A stretch of 64,000 nt of DNA from Phormidium ambiguum IAM M-71 (lineage in GTDB: Bacteria > Cyanobacteriota > Cyanobacteriia > Cyanobacteriales > Aerosakkonemataceae). Positions 1-8,803 of this stretch are shown piece by piece. The stretch covers positions 186,001-250,000 of the forward strand of contig NZ_MRCE01000002.1 in NCBI RefSeq assembly GCF_001904725.1. The letters are read 5' to 3'. The stretch's first letter is position 1; each line of letters starts with the position of its first letter. A program made the position numbers and the translations under genes. Under the pieces are notes generated by a model. That model searched no databases, was not told where the DNA came from, and saw only the letters and a program-made list of their open reading frames with translations.

Positions 1-401
1 TAGAATCGTCAATTATTAAACTAAAACCTCTTTTTATTATGGGTATGGCTACACTTGTTCATTACTTCTAGGCAACGTTCATCTTTGGTTCTCCGCCAGT
101 ACTTTGGCTTCTACTCGATCTCAGCCGAAGGTTAAAAGATGATGCAATTAATGGTATCGCAGAAGGCAGAGGGTAAGCCCCAAGAAAATCAATGATTTGA
201 GTATGATTTGGGCAATCAATAATGGCTTAATCACCTTGATAGTTGCTATAGCTACAAATGCTTGGTCAAGGCCGGGTTTTGATTTCAATCTTATGGCTGG
301 GTATTCCAGGCTTTTGGCTAAACCCGCCCCTACTCTATTTGTATCAATCATTTGGGTAAACGATATTAGCTTGGGAGTGCTGGTCATCCCTTAAAGTTCA
401 A
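1..401. other. Intergenic, no gene supported
   Basis: I see no convincing gene here. Two short overlapping open frames on opposite strands (148-387 minus, 197-394 plus) lack ribosome binding sites and recognisable domains. Positions about 271-335 hold a decayed copy of a dispersed palindrome: a GGCCGGGTTTTG arm and a TAAACCCGCCCCTAC arm. The same repeat recurs near 14.1-14.4 kb. A GGCAGAGGG tract near 165 belongs to another short repeat, also seen near 2465 and 62801. Confidence 0.5.
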
Positions 402-462
402 AAGCAAAAAAAATTTCCCGTCGATTATTTCAGAGGAAAATTCTGAGCGGTTGACGGGAATA
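402..462 (-). terminator. Rho-independent terminator of amt
   Basis: On the minus strand, just after the amt stop codon, TTCCCGTC (complement of 453-460) pairs with GACGGGAA (complement of 414-421). A run of eight T's follows (complement of about 405-413), then more T's. This is a classical intrinsic terminator placed correctly for the ammonium transporter gene. Confidence 0.8.
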
Positions 463-485
463 TTTTTGGGTGAGAAATTAGTTAA

Positions 486-2255
486 TTAAAATCCACTGGT
501 TATGCCACCAGGATTGCTAGAAATTCCACTAGATTTTGTGACTCCACCGGGGCTAGCTTCCTTGAGGAATCCACTGTAAGCTTCCATACCATGTTCGCCA
601 ATGTCTAAACCGACGATTTCTTCTTCTGGAGTTACACGAATGCCCAAGGTTGATTTCAGTGCCAACCAAAAGACGGTGCTAATGAGAACGGTAAAGCCTC
701 CTACAGTGAGAATACCAACTACTTGAGGGATAACTTGTGTTAGTCCGCCACCGAGAAGTAAACCTTTAGCAGGGCCTGAACTGTACCAAGAATATACACC
801 TGGGCCAACGGAGAATAAACCAACTGCTAGAGTTCCCCAAATTCCGCAAACTAAGTGAACAGAAGTTGCGCCTACTGGGTCATCAATTTGTAGTCTGTCG
901 AAGAAGGTAACAGAAAAGACGACAATGACTCCAGCTACTAAACCAATAATGAAGGCGCTGCCCATGTTTACCCAAGCGCAGGAGGCTGTAATACCAACTA
1001 AGCCAGCCAAGATGCCGTTGATGATCATGGAGAGGTCTGGTTTACCAAGGTAAAGCCAAGCTGTAACTGTAGCAGCGACTCCACCGACGGCGGCTGCCAT
1101 GTTAGTAGTTAGGGCAATGTGTGCGATCGCTTGTCCATCAGCTGCCATTGTGGAACCGGGGTTAAATCCAAACCAACCCAACCACAAAATTAAACAACCC
1201 AAAGTCGCAATACTCATATTGTGACCAGGTAAGGCGACACTTTGACCACCTTGATATTTGCCGATGCGTGGGCCTAAAAATGCTGCCCCCATCAATGCTG
1301 CCCAACCCCCAACTGAGTGAACTACAGTTGAGCCAGCAAAATCCCAGAAACCCATGTCTGCTAGCCAGCCAGCGCCCCAAATCCAGTGTCCGGTAATTGG
1401 GTAAGCTATACCAACGAGTAAAACACTAAATATTAAGAAGTCAAGGAATTTAATTCTTTCTGCCACAGCCCCAGAAACAATGGTGGCTGCGGTTCCCGCG
1501 AATACTAATTGAAACAAAAACTTAGCTTCTAAGGGTACACCTGTCCAGTTCAAAGCACCAAAGATGCCTTTGTAAGCGTCTCCTGTGGCAGGACTGTTAT
1601 CTTGTCCATTGAGGAAAATTCCCCCTAATCCGCCTATGAAGTCGTTGCCGTCGGCAAACATCAAGCTAAAACCAATTGCCCAGAAAGCAATGGTAGAAAG
1701 ACCAAATACAATCAGGTTTTTCGCTAAAACGTTAACGGCGTTTTTCTCCCGACAGAAACCAGTTTCTAACATTCCGAAACCAGCGTTCATGAAGAAGACT
1801 AAAAAGGCGGCGATTACTACCCAGAGGGTATCTAAGGCTACTTTTAAGTCAGCTGTGGTTGGGCCTGCGGCAGGTACGGCTGCGTTAACTGCTGCTGGAT
1901 CGGCAGGTGTCGCTGGAACGGGTACAGGGGTTAATACAGGTGATGGAACGACGGTGCCATCTGGCACAGTTGTGCCTTCTATGGGTGCTGGAGTTGGTGC
2001 CGCTTCTTGGACAATTCCTGGCTGTACGGGGGTTTCGGTGGGTGTGGCATCTTGCGCGATCGCCATGTAACCCCACGACAACACAATCATCAAAGCTAAA
2101 GGAATACAAGCTTGCCAGCTAGGAGACAATCTCTTGATTTTTGCTGGCAATTTTTGCACAAATTTTACACTTAATACTTGGTCGAGCAGTCTATTCACAA
2201 ATAGTCTTCTTGCTTTTGTTCTCGACCTCTTCTTTCCGAGGGCTATTTTAGGCAT
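486..2255 (-). CDS. amt: Ammonium transporter (Amt family) with long Pro/Thr-rich N-terminus
   Basis: Inner-membrane ammonium/methylammonium channel of the Amt/MEP/Rh family. The C-terminal ~450 residues carry the family core, including [24 protein letters not shown] and [18 protein letters not shown] with its pore histidine, and about 11 membrane segments. The protein is 589 aa, clearly longer than the usual 400-450 aa. The extra part is a basic ~45-residue leader, a hydrophobic segment (about 47-68) ending in AIAQ, and then a Pro/Thr/Ala-rich linker (about 69-135). I read this as a signal peptide followed by a low-complexity outward-facing tail. The true start could be further in, because the first ATG has only a weak ribosome binding site. 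An NtcA-type site lies about 180 bp upstream, which suggests induction by nitrogen limitation. A second amt gene lies near 22.5 kb. Confidence 0.93.
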   Translation of the reverse strand: MPKIALGKKRSRTKARRLFVNRLLDQVLSVKFVQKLPAKIKRLSPSWQACIPLALMIVLSWGYMAIAQDATPTETPVQPGIVQEAAPTPAPIEGTTVPDGTVVPSPVLTPVPVPATPADPAAVNAAVPAAGPTTADLKVALDTLWVVIAAFLVFFMNAGFGMLETGFCREKNAVNVLAKNLIVFGLSTIAFWAIGFSLMFADGNDFIGGLGGIFLNGQDNSPATGDAYKGIFGALNWTGVPLEAKFLFQLVFAGTAATIVSGAVAERIKFLDFLIFSVLLVGIAYPITGHWIWGAGWLADMGFWDFAGSTVVHSVGGWAALMGAAFLGPRIGKYQGGQSVALPGHNMSIATLGCLILWLGWFGFNPGSTMAADGQAIAHIALTTNMAAAVGGVAATVTAWLYLGKPDLSMIINGILAGLVGITASCAWVNMGSAFIIGLVAGVIVVFSVTFFDRLQIDDPVGATSVHLVCGIWGTLAVGLFSVGPGVYSWYSSGPAKGLLLGGGLTQVIPQVVGILTVGGFTVLISTVFWLALKSTLGIRVTPEEEIVGLDIGEHGMEAYSGFLKEASPGGVTKSSGISSNPGGITSGF

Positions 2256-2436
2256 GATTTAGGGAAGTATTCTTTTCCAGGTGTAAAACGTCTCAGGTAT
2301 TTTTGAGTAATTGTTTGGTGATTGTAACTTGAAGGGGAGCAATTTTTAGAGATATTTTTCCCCAGTTTTACTTAGGACAAGTCGGCGGTTTAGGTTTCAA
2401 ATCTGACTATCCTCAAACTTTTTTCTCGATAATTCT

Positions 2437-2450
2437 GTAACAATTTATAC
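2437..2450 (-). promoter_or_regulatory. NtcA-type site upstream of amt
   Basis: GTA-ACAATTTA-TAC is a perfect GTA-N8-TAC palindrome, the consensus of the cyanobacterial nitrogen regulator NtcA. It lies in the amt/purE gap, about 182 bp upstream of the amt start. A clean TAN3T -10 box at the usual 22-23 nt spacing is not visible on the amt strand, so the functional promoter geometry is unproven. Confidence 0.6.
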
Positions 2451-2493
2451 GATTATTTGACAAGGCAGAAGGTAAGACTTTCCCAGCCTTCGA

Positions 2494-3021
2494 TTAATTC
2501 GATTCTTGCAAATATTGCTTGTAACCAAGGCTATCTAGTTTTGCTTGCTTGTTAATTACTGATTCTGAGAGATTTTGGCGGTATTTTACAACTTTTTCTT
2601 GCAATTCTGGCTGAGATGTTGCTAAAATCTGCACTGCCAAGAGTCCGGCATTGGTGGCGTTGCCAATAGCAACGGTGGCTACAGGAATTCCGGCGGGCAT
2701 TTGCACAATGGAATAAAGTGAGTCAATGCCTTGGAGGTGCCGACTGGATACGGGTACGCCGATAACTGGTAAAGGAGTGAGGGAAGCTACCATTCCGGGC
2801 AAGTGCGCCGCGCCCCCAGCACCAGCGATAATAACTTTTAGACCACGCTGGGCGGCTGTTTGGGCATAGTTTACCATGCGTTCGGGGGTGCGATGGGCGG
2901 AGACGATGGCGACTTCACAGTTTACGCCAAATTCTTCACAAATAGCGATCGCTCCCTGCATAGTTGGTAAATCGGAATCGCTGCCCATGATAATACCAAC
3001 TACGGGTTGCTCATTAGTCAT
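2494..3021 (-). CDS. purE: N5-carboxyaminoimidazole ribonucleotide mutase PurE
   Basis: Purine biosynthesis enzyme that moves the carboxyl group of N5-CAIR to give CAIR, in the cytoplasm. Hallmarks of class I PurE are present: [13 protein letters not shown] near the N-terminus, SAHRTPERM, and [14 protein letters not shown]. About 175 aa, the usual size. The frame continues eight residues upstream to an ATG at 3045, but family proteins begin close to the second Met (MTNEQP), so 3021 is preferred; neither start has a clear Shine-Dalgarno. Divergent from nagA, with a gap of about 50 bp that must hold both promoters. Confidence 0.93.
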   Translation of the reverse strand: MTNEQPVVGIIMGSDSDLPTMQGAIAICEEFGVNCEVAIVSAHRTPERMVNYAQTAAQRGLKVIIAGAGGAAHLPGMVASLTPLPVIGVPVSSRHLQGIDSLYSIVQMPAGIPVATVAIGNATNAGLLAVQILATSQPELQEKVVKYRQNLSESVINKQAKLDSLGYKQYLQESN

Positions 3022-3071
3022 ATTAATAAAAGTTCGACAGGTCAAAAGGTCATTAGTTATTCTGACAGAGG

Positions 3072-4271
3072 ATGCAGCAAACAGAACAAATGATTTTTCC
3101 AGCGCAGATTATTAACGCTAGATTTCCAGGGTACAAGGGTTTACAAAAAATCTTGCTTGACTCTCAAGGCAGAATTACTAAAATTCAACAAATGGGTATT
3201 ACTAATTCCCGAACTTCAGCATTTAATCCAGAGATTATTGATGTTGCAGGTGATTGGGTTTCTTTAGGTGGTGTTGATTTACAAATTAATGGAGCGCTTG
3301 GTTTAGCTTTTCCTGAATTAACTTCGGAAAATTGGGAGAAACTTCCGGTAATTTGTGATTTTTTATGGCATCAAGGAGTTGATAGTTTTTTACCTACGTT
3401 GGTGACTACTTCTATTGAAAATTTTCAACGTAGTTTAGCAATTTTTGCTGATTTTGTTAGTTCGCAATCTGAATTTCAACAAACAGCTAAAGTTTGGGGT
3501 CTTCATTTAGAGGGGCCATTTTTAAATCCTGAGAAACGCGGGGCACATCCAGCCGAGTATCTTTTACCTTTAACGATCGAGAATTTAAAGCGCGTTTTAG
3601 GAGATTATTCCAGTGTGGTGAAAGTAATTACTTTAGCACCAGAATTAGATCCAACAAATAAAGTAATTAATTATTTGCAAGATTTAGGAATTATTATTAG
3701 TTTAGGACATTCTCAAGCCACCTTTAATCAAGCAGAAAAAGCCTTTAATTTGGGTGCTTCAATGGTAACTCATGCTTTTAATGCTATGCCAACTTTACAT
3801 CATCGAGAATCTGGATTGTTGGGAGCAGCAATTGTTAATTCTAATGTCAGATGTGGTTTAATTGCTGATGGAAAGCACGTTTCTTTACCAATGATAGAAA
3901 TATTGTTGCGTGCTAGTGATTATGATAAGGGAATTTTTTTAGTTAGTGATGCTCTTTCGCCTCTAGGTTTACCTGATGGTGTTTATCCTTGGGATGTAAG
4001 GAAAATTGAAGTGAAAAATAATACCGCTAAGTTACCAGATGGAACTTTAGCTGGTACTACTTTACCGTTATTAGCTGGGGTACAAAATTTAGTAAAGTGG
4101 GGGATTTGTGAGCCAGAAAAGGCGATCGCATTAGCTACTGTTTCTCCCCGTAAAGCAATGGGAATTCCCCGAATAATTGGGCAATCAGGATATCAGTTGT
4201 TACGCTGGCAATGTAGTCAATCACCAACTACAAAAGAAACTATATTAAATTGGCAGAGATTGTTAACCTAA
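3072..4271 (+). CDS. nagA: N-acetylglucosamine-6-phosphate deacetylase NagA
   Basis: Amidohydrolase that removes acetate from GlcNAc-6-phosphate to give glucosamine-6-phosphate, used in amino-sugar recycling. Family landmarks appear in order: GVDLQINGA (about 74-82), [11 protein letters not shown] with the metal-binding Glu, GHSQAT and [14 protein letters not shown] with metal/substrate His residues, [18 protein letters not shown] with the catalytic Asp, and DGTLAGT. Length of 399 aa is normal. The start could also be the Met at 3090. The 3' end overlaps the convergent acetyltransferase gene by 9 bp. No nagB or PTS gene is adjacent. Confidence 0.92.
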   Translation: MQQTEQMIFPAQIINARFPGYKGLQKILLDSQGRITKIQQMGITNSRTSAFNPEIIDVAGDWVSLGGVDLQINGALGLAFPELTSENWEKLPVICDFLWHQGVDSFLPTLVTTSIENFQRSLAIFADFVSSQSEFQQTAKVWGLHLEGPFLNPEKRGAHPAEYLLPLTIENLKRVLGDYSSVVKVITLAPELDPTNKVINYLQDLGIIISLGHSQATFNQAEKAFNLGASMVTHAFNAMPTLHHRESGLLGAAIVNSNVRCGLIADGKHVSLPMIEILLRASDYDKGIFLVSDALSPLGLPDGVYPWDVRKIEVKNNTAKLPDGTLAGTTLPLLAGVQNLVKWGICEPEKAIALATVSPRKAMGIPRIIGQSGYQLLRWQCSQSPTTKETILNWQRLLT

Positions 4272-5105
4272 TTCTAAAGTTGTCACGCCAAAAACCTTTT
4301 GTATATCAACGTCAGGTTTACCCTGAGTGTACATTCTTACGCACTCAAATACTGGCTGCATCTTATATTTTTGCGCTAGGGAAATTGCTAGAGGATTAGC
4401 ATCAGGAGTGTCGAGAAAAATTGGTTGATTGGGAGCATTGTTGAGTAAAGCTAAAAATAGTGCTTCTGCTATTTCTAAATTTTCGGCAAATAAAGGGCCA
4501 ATTTTAAATCCGTTACGGCATTTTCTCAAGACTCCATAACCGGATAAACGATCGTTTTGCACAAATCCCACAGCAGTACTTTCAGGTTGGTTAATCCATT
4601 TTTTCAGAAATTGGGGACGATTGGCGGGGAAGTATTGGCGATCGTAGTTAATGAGTTTTTCTATTTGGATATCAGACAAAGGTAAAATACTTTTGTGAAT
4701 ATTTGTAGTTATTCCCAAACCTGCATGGCGAACATGACGATAAGCTGGCTGAAATCCAAATTTACGATAATTATCTACTTGCGCTAAAACACCATCAAGA
4801 GCAATATTTCTGTTACCTAATAAATTCAAACCCGCATTCCAGGTTTTTAATCCAAAACCTTGATTTCGCCAATTTGATTTAACAATATATAACCCAATGA
4901 AACCAAATGTTTCATCATATCTCACAGCAGAAATGCTACTAATAGGTTCACCATTAATTTCGCCTATTAAAAATCCATTTGAATCGGCAGAATAAAATAA
5001 TTCTGCATCATAAATTCCGGGATTCCAACCTTCTGAAGCTGCCCATTTCAAAGATAATTCTAAATCGGCAAGAGTCATTGGGCGAATTAGAAAACTGTTG
5101 TTCAT
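4263..5105 (-). CDS. Double-domain GNAT N-acetyltransferase
   Basis: Predicted acetyl-CoA-dependent N-acetyltransferase of unknown substrate. Residues about 5-125 form a GNAT domain: IRPMTLADLELSLKWAASEGWNPG, then GLYIVKSNWRNQGFGLKTW, an R/Q-x-x-G-x-G acetyl-CoA loop. Residues about 150-275 match the second, YitH-type acetyltransferase domain common in this subfamily (GYGVLRKCRNGFKIGPLFAEN). The ATG at 5105 is preferred to the TTG two codons upstream. Convergent with nagA (9-bp overlap). Family known, substrate not predictable. Confidence 0.82.
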   Translation of the reverse strand: MNNSFLIRPMTLADLELSLKWAASEGWNPGIYDAELFYSADSNGFLIGEINGEPISSISAVRYDETFGFIGLYIVKSNWRNQGFGLKTWNAGLNLLGNRNIALDGVLAQVDNYRKFGFQPAYRHVRHAGLGITTNIHKSILPLSDIQIEKLINYDRQYFPANRPQFLKKWINQPESTAVGFVQNDRLSGYGVLRKCRNGFKIGPLFAENLEIAEALFLALLNNAPNQPIFLDTPDANPLAISLAQKYKMQPVFECVRMYTQGKPDVDIQKVFGVTTLELG

Positions 5106-5282
5106 AAGCAAAAGCTTTTAATAGTTACTATCTCGATCGCTCGGTGAAGCACGAAATTTTTCCAGAAGTTACAAAAGGGAATATCTCTGATTATAAGACT
5201 TTGGACAATAATTTTAATTGTTCTTGCAGACCGCGATTATGGTAAATTAATTTCTGGCAACTTGTTAGGCAAACCAAAATTC

Positions 5283-5975
5283 ATGAACGCAGCTGACGAC
5301 AAAACTATTGTTCAAGACTACTTTAATTCTACTGGATTTGACAGATGGCGACGCATTTACGGAGATGGGGAAGTTAATAAAGTCCAACTCGATATTCGTA
5401 ATGGACACCAACAAACTGTAGATACTGTAATTAGTTGGCTAAAAGCAGATGATAATTTAACAGATTTATCTATCTGTGATGCTGGTTGTGGTGTGGGTAG
5501 CCTTAGCATTCCCTTAGCACAAGCTGGCGCTAAAATTTATGCTAGCGATATTTCCGAAAAAATGGTGGGAGAAGCTAAAGATAGAGCTAAAGAAGTTCTC
5601 GGAAATAATCATAATCTCACGTTTGCTGTGCAAGATTTGGAATCATTAAGCGGTAAGTATCACACTGTAATTTGTCTAGACGTATTAATTCATTATCCTC
5701 AAGAAAAAGCTGCGGAAATGATTAATCATCTTAGCTCTTTATCTGAATCAAGATTAATAATTAGCTTTGCACCAAAAACTCCTTGCTTAAGTTTGTTGAA
5801 GAAAATTGGTAGTTTTTTCCCTGGCCCTAGTAAAACTACTCGTGCTTATTTACATCGAGAAGTTGATATTGTGAAAATTTTGGAAAGTTGTGGTTTTTCT
5901 ATTGAAAGAAAAGCGATGACTAAGACTCGTTTCTACTTTTCTCGAATTTTAGAAGCTACTCGTAAGTCAGCTTAG
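5283..5975 (+). CDS. chlM: Magnesium protoporphyrin IX methyltransferase ChlM
   Basis: SAM-dependent enzyme that methylates the 13-propionate of Mg-protoporphyrin IX in chlorophyll synthesis. The N-terminal DDKTIVQDYFNSTGFDRW segment is characteristic of cyanobacterial ChlM. The SAM-binding motif DAGCGVGSLSIPLA follows at about 65-78, with the acidic motif II (ASDIS) about 20 residues later. The C-terminal TKTRFYFSRILEA is also typical. The frame extends upstream to a TTG at 5262, but the ATG at 5283 gives the usual ~230 aa length. Single gene with its own promoter region. Confidence 0.95.
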   Translation: MNAADDKTIVQDYFNSTGFDRWRRIYGDGEVNKVQLDIRNGHQQTVDTVISWLKADDNLTDLSICDAGCGVGSLSIPLAQAGAKIYASDISEKMVGEAKDRAKEVLGNNHNLTFAVQDLESLSGKYHTVICLDVLIHYPQEKAAEMINHLSSLSESRLIISFAPKTPCLSLLKKIGSFFPGPSKTTRAYLHREVDIVKILESCGFSIERKAMTKTRFYFSRILEATRKSA

Positions 5976-6037
5976 GAAATTGCCAATAAATTTATCTTAA
6001 TTAAGGCTTACGTAGTGTTGCTAAATATGGCAAAATG

Positions 6038-6063
6038 GTGCGTTACGTTAACACTAACGCACC
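6038..6063. repeat. Dispersed hairpin GGTGCGTTA...TAACGCACC
   Basis: A 9-bp perfect inverted repeat (GGTGCGTTA / TAACGCACC) around an 8-nt loop, followed by CTACC. It lies between chlM and the DUF423 gene, so it could act as a transcript 3'-end hairpin for chlM, but no T-run follows. Palindromes of this kind are scattered through many cyanobacterial genomes. Confidence 0.6.
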
Positions 6064-6111
6064 CTACCGATATAGCCTAAATTTATTCCAACAAACAAGT
6101 TAGCGAAAATT

Positions 6112-6489
6112 ATGATGCGAATTTTTTTGATGTTTGGGGCGATTTTTGGCGCTTTATCTGTAGGTGCTGGTGCTTTTGCTTCTCATGCTTTAAAGGAAAA
6201 ACTTACAGAAAAAGCGATCGCAATTTTTGAAGTTGGCGCTCGTTACCAAATGTACCACGCTTTGGCTTTGCTATTAGTCGGGCTGCTGCTATCTCGATGG
6301 GAACAACCAACACCTGTTCTCGCCATATCTGGCTGGGCATTTATCGTGGGTGTAATCATTTTCTCTGGTAGCTTGTACGCTTTAAGTTTTACTGGGATCA
6401 AGTGGTTGGGAGCAATTACTCCCCTTGGAGGTGCTGCTTTTATAGTAGGATGGAGTTGTCTGGCGATCGCTGCCTGGGGTTTGAAGTAG
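6112..6489 (+). CDS. DUF423 family small membrane protein
   Basis: 125-aa integral membrane protein of the DUF423 (YgdD/YwdK-like) family, function unknown. Four hydrophobic segments are visible (about 5-22, 45-60, 68-90, 100-123). The family signatures GAGAFASHALKEKL and EVGARYQMYHALALL are present. The start has two adjacent Met codons and either may be used. Neighbours give no functional hint. Confidence 0.85.
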   Translation: MMRIFLMFGAIFGALSVGAGAFASHALKEKLTEKAIAIFEVGARYQMYHALALLLVGLLLSRWEQPTPVLAISGWAFIVGVIIFSGSLYALSFTGIKWLGAITPLGGAAFIVGWSCLAIAAWGLK

Positions 6490-6543
6490 TCAGTCATTAA
6501 CATTATTATTTTCCCCTATCATGCTGAATTAGAGGGGGCTATC

Positions 6544-7167
6544 ATGAAAGAATTCTTAATGATCTCTGGTGGGATTTTCATAATTTTAATTGCTTTAATC
6601 GCAGTCACAGTATTGGCGATAGTTATTGCTGTGTTTATTTTCTTACCCAGGTATCTGAAAACTGTGCCGCAAGCTATGGAAATAAACGAGGAAGCACAGG
6701 ATTATGTAAATACAGCCATTCTGGAAACTGTGAGTGATTGGAATTTTCAAAAGCTTTACGACAAAGCTACACCACAGCTTTTGGAATTATCCCACTCTGA
6801 AGAGTCAGAAAAAATCATTAACTTTTGTCGGCAACTTGGCAAACTAGAATCTTACAAAAGTGCAGTTGGAGGATGGCAAACCTCTGCCGATGGTAGTAAA
6901 GAAATCTATGCAACAAATAATCAAAAATTTGGCAAAATCACTTTAGGTAATTATGTTGCTGAGGCAGATTTTGAAAAAGCTTCAGCGACAATTAAAATGC
7001 AAATTATTAGGCGTGACAATCAATGGTTAATTAATAGTTTTACTATTAGTACTCAAGGGGTAATCACAACTCTAGGTATACCAACTACTTTGGAAGGGCT
7101 ACTAGAAACAGATCAAAAGAAGCGTCTCTTGGAAGCTTTAATTCAGGGAGATGATAGTAAAGATTAA
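6544..7167 (+). CDS. Membrane-anchored hypothetical protein
   Basis: 207 aa of unknown function. One strong hydrophobic segment (about 5-38) is followed by an ~165-residue soluble domain, presumably extracytoplasmic. The pattern NxxFxKLYDxATPQLL..., then a substrate-like strand region (KITLGNYVAEADFEKASATIKMQIIRRDNQWLINSF), resembles NTF2-like/DUF3887-type folds; this is a weak structural guess. A GAGGGGG ribosome binding site precedes the ATG. Same strand as the DUF423 gene, 54 bp downstream, so possibly co-transcribed. Confidence 0.6.
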   Translation: MKEFLMISGGIFIILIALIAVTVLAIVIAVFIFLPRYLKTVPQAMEINEEAQDYVNTAILETVSDWNFQKLYDKATPQLLELSHSEESEKIINFCRQLGKLESYKSAVGGWQTSADGSKEIYATNNQKFGKITLGNYVAEADFEKASATIKMQIIRRDNQWLINSFTISTQGVITTLGIPTTLEGLLETDQKKRLLEALIQGDDSKD

Positions 7168-7209
7168 TTAGTGCTGAGCGATCGTCTAAACTGATAAAAA
7201 TCCCAATAA

Positions 7210-7554
7210 TTACAATTTTTCTGCTTTACAGTAAATTTTACTGGGTGTTTCTGCAAAATATTTGAATAATGCTGGACATAACCAACCTTCCATATTTTGA
7301 CTTTTCCAAAAATACCAATTACCGCCATATTCCTCTCTTAACCAAGTTAATTCAGCTTGATATCCCGGAAAAGGATTACTGGAAAATAATAACCGAAATC
7401 CTTTTTCAGCGTTAGGAATTTCTTGTATTAAAATTTCAATCATTTGGGGTATACCACTGACGAATGGCTCTCTGATTAACCCCACTCTTTCATCATCAAA
7501 AACCCAAGTACCTTCGTATTTGTAAGGAAAAATTACCATCATTGCGTTCGACAT
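7210..7554 (-). CDS. DUF6717-like small protein
   Basis: About 114-aa soluble protein. The N-terminal MVIFPYKYEGTWVFDDE and the following REPFVSGIP / AEKGFRLLFSSNPFPGY blocks match a small conserved family I associate with DUF6717, whose function is unknown. The start at 7554 (MSNAMM) is chosen because GGAGA lies 8 nt upstream; the frame stays open 17 codons further upstream without domain content. The 5' end overlaps the 3' end of the upstream secreted-protein gene on the same strand by 59 bp, which is unusually long and suggests either translational coupling or an overcalled upstream C-terminus. Confidence 0.65.
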   Translation of the reverse strand: MSNAMMVIFPYKYEGTWVFDDERVGLIREPFVSGIPQMIEILIQEIPNAEKGFRLLFSSNPFPGYQAELTWLREEYGGNWYFWKSQNMEGWLCPALFKYFAETPSKIYCKAEKL

Positions 7555-7885
7555 AAGACTTTCTCCGATTTGAATTATTAATAAGATTATCTGACAAAAC
7601 ATCAAGGTTTTCTAATTTTTGTTCTTTTATTTGCACTTCATCACTAATATTTAACAATGATTCCGGTTCTATCAGCAGTTGTTGAATTAAAATTTCAATT
7701 TCTTTATCAAATTGGCGCTTTCCCTGCTCAAAAAAATCCTGGGAACTGGAACGATATAAACCATTAGTTATCTGCTGAGGAACATTATTTGCTAATAATG
7801 GAGAACTGAAGAATAACATTAATGTCAGTGCGCCCAGTGTAGTATTAATTACTTGGGAAACTAGATGATTTAGAGATGATTTCAT
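7496..7885 (-). CDS. Small secreted protein, unknown
   Basis: About 129 aa with a signal-peptide-like N-terminus (basic MKSSLNH, then hydrophobic TLGALTLMLFFSSPLLA, cleavage near LANN). The mature part is short, polar and rich in Gln/Glu/Ile (EILIQQLLIEPESLLNI) with no recognised domain. A start ten codons upstream (7915) is also open. The last ~20 codons overlap the DUF6717-like gene in another frame, so its true C-terminus may be read through decayed sequence. Function unknown. Confidence 0.45.
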   Translation of the reverse strand: MKSSLNHLVSQVINTTLGALTLMLFFSSPLLANNVPQQITNGLYRSSSQDFFEQGKRQFDKEIEILIQQLLIEPESLLNISDEVQIKEQKLENLDVLSDNLINNSNRRKSYVERNDGNFSLQIRRYLGF

Positions 7886-8014
7886 TTTTTGAGCATATAA
7901 ATAATTATTAGTCAATCCTATTATAGATAAAAAAATATAATCCTGAAGTTACTATTCAAATAAGCAAAACTCTCATAAAATACTAATTGATTAAAAGCGA
8001 ATATCATTGATTTT

Positions 8015-8803
8015 ATGTGTAGATTACTGGGATATATTGGGGAAACAATAGTATTAGATTACATTTTGACCAAGCCAGAACATTCTTTAATTGAGCAGAG
8101 TTATCAACCTCGTGAAATGACTGCTGGACTTTTAAATGCTGATGGTTTTGGCATTGGTTGGTATCATCCCGAAAAGGATATCGAACCTTTTACTTATAAA
8201 AATATTTTACCTATTTGGAGTGATGCAAATCTGCCCCATTTGTGTCGTTATATCGAATCAAATTGCCTAGTTGCCACAGTTCGTAGTGCTACTACCGGAC
8301 AAGCAGTAGATTTGAGTAATTCTCAACCATTTACTCACCAAAATTTATTGTTTAGTCACAATGGTTTTATTGAAAAATTTCGGAAAAGTTTATATAGACC
8401 AATTCGCAATCAATTAAATGATGAAGTATACCAGGCAATTAACGGAACTACTGATTCGGAACATATTTTTGCTTTAATTATTAATGAATTACAAGCAAAA
8501 ATTGATATTACTTTGGAAAATGCTTTGTATAAAACATTGATTAATTTAAAAAAATTAGCGCAAAAATATCAAGTAGACTTTGCGGCAAACTTATTATTAA
8601 GTGATGGGAAACGTTTAGTTGCTTGTCGCAGTGCTAGTCGATCGCCCGTACCTTCTTTATATTGGTTAAGGGACGATCCGAATTTTCCCAATGCAGTAAT
8701 TATCGCTTCTGAACCTTTGTTTGAGGGGAATTGGAATAGTTTAGCTGAAAATAGCATTATTATTGTAGGAGAAGACCTTGATATCCAGATCGATCGCATC
8801 TAA
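8015..8803 (+). CDS. egtC: EgtC-type class II glutamine amidotransferase (ergothioneine pathway)
   Basis: N-terminal-nucleophile amidohydrolase. In actinobacteria EgtC removes the gamma-glutamyl group from the sulfoxide intermediate of ergothioneine synthesis. It begins MCRLLGYIG, with the catalytic Cys2 exposed after Met removal. NADGFGIGWY, ATVRSATTG and FSHNGFIEKF are the glutamine-binding motifs of class II amidotransferases. 262 aa, normal. It is followed at once by egtB, whose start lies inside the egtC end (26-bp overlap), and then egtD, so the pathway assignment rests on both motif and context. Confidence 0.85.
   Translation: MCRLLGYIGETIVLDYILTKPEHSLIEQSYQPREMTAGLLNADGFGIGWYHPEKDIEPFTYKNILPIWSDANLPHLCRYIESNCLVATVRSATTGQAVDLSNSQPFTHQNLLFSHNGFIEKFRKSLYRPIRNQLNDEVYQAINGTTDSEHIFALIINELQAKIDITLENALYKTLINLKKLAQKYQVDFAANLLLSDGKRLVACRSASRSPVPSLYWLRDDPNFPNAVIIASEPLFEGNWNSLAENSIIIVGEDLDIQIDRI

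Noticed and set aside
148-394. Two overlapping small frames on opposite strands
   Set aside because: No ribosome binding sites or recognisable motifs; they read through decayed repeat sequence.
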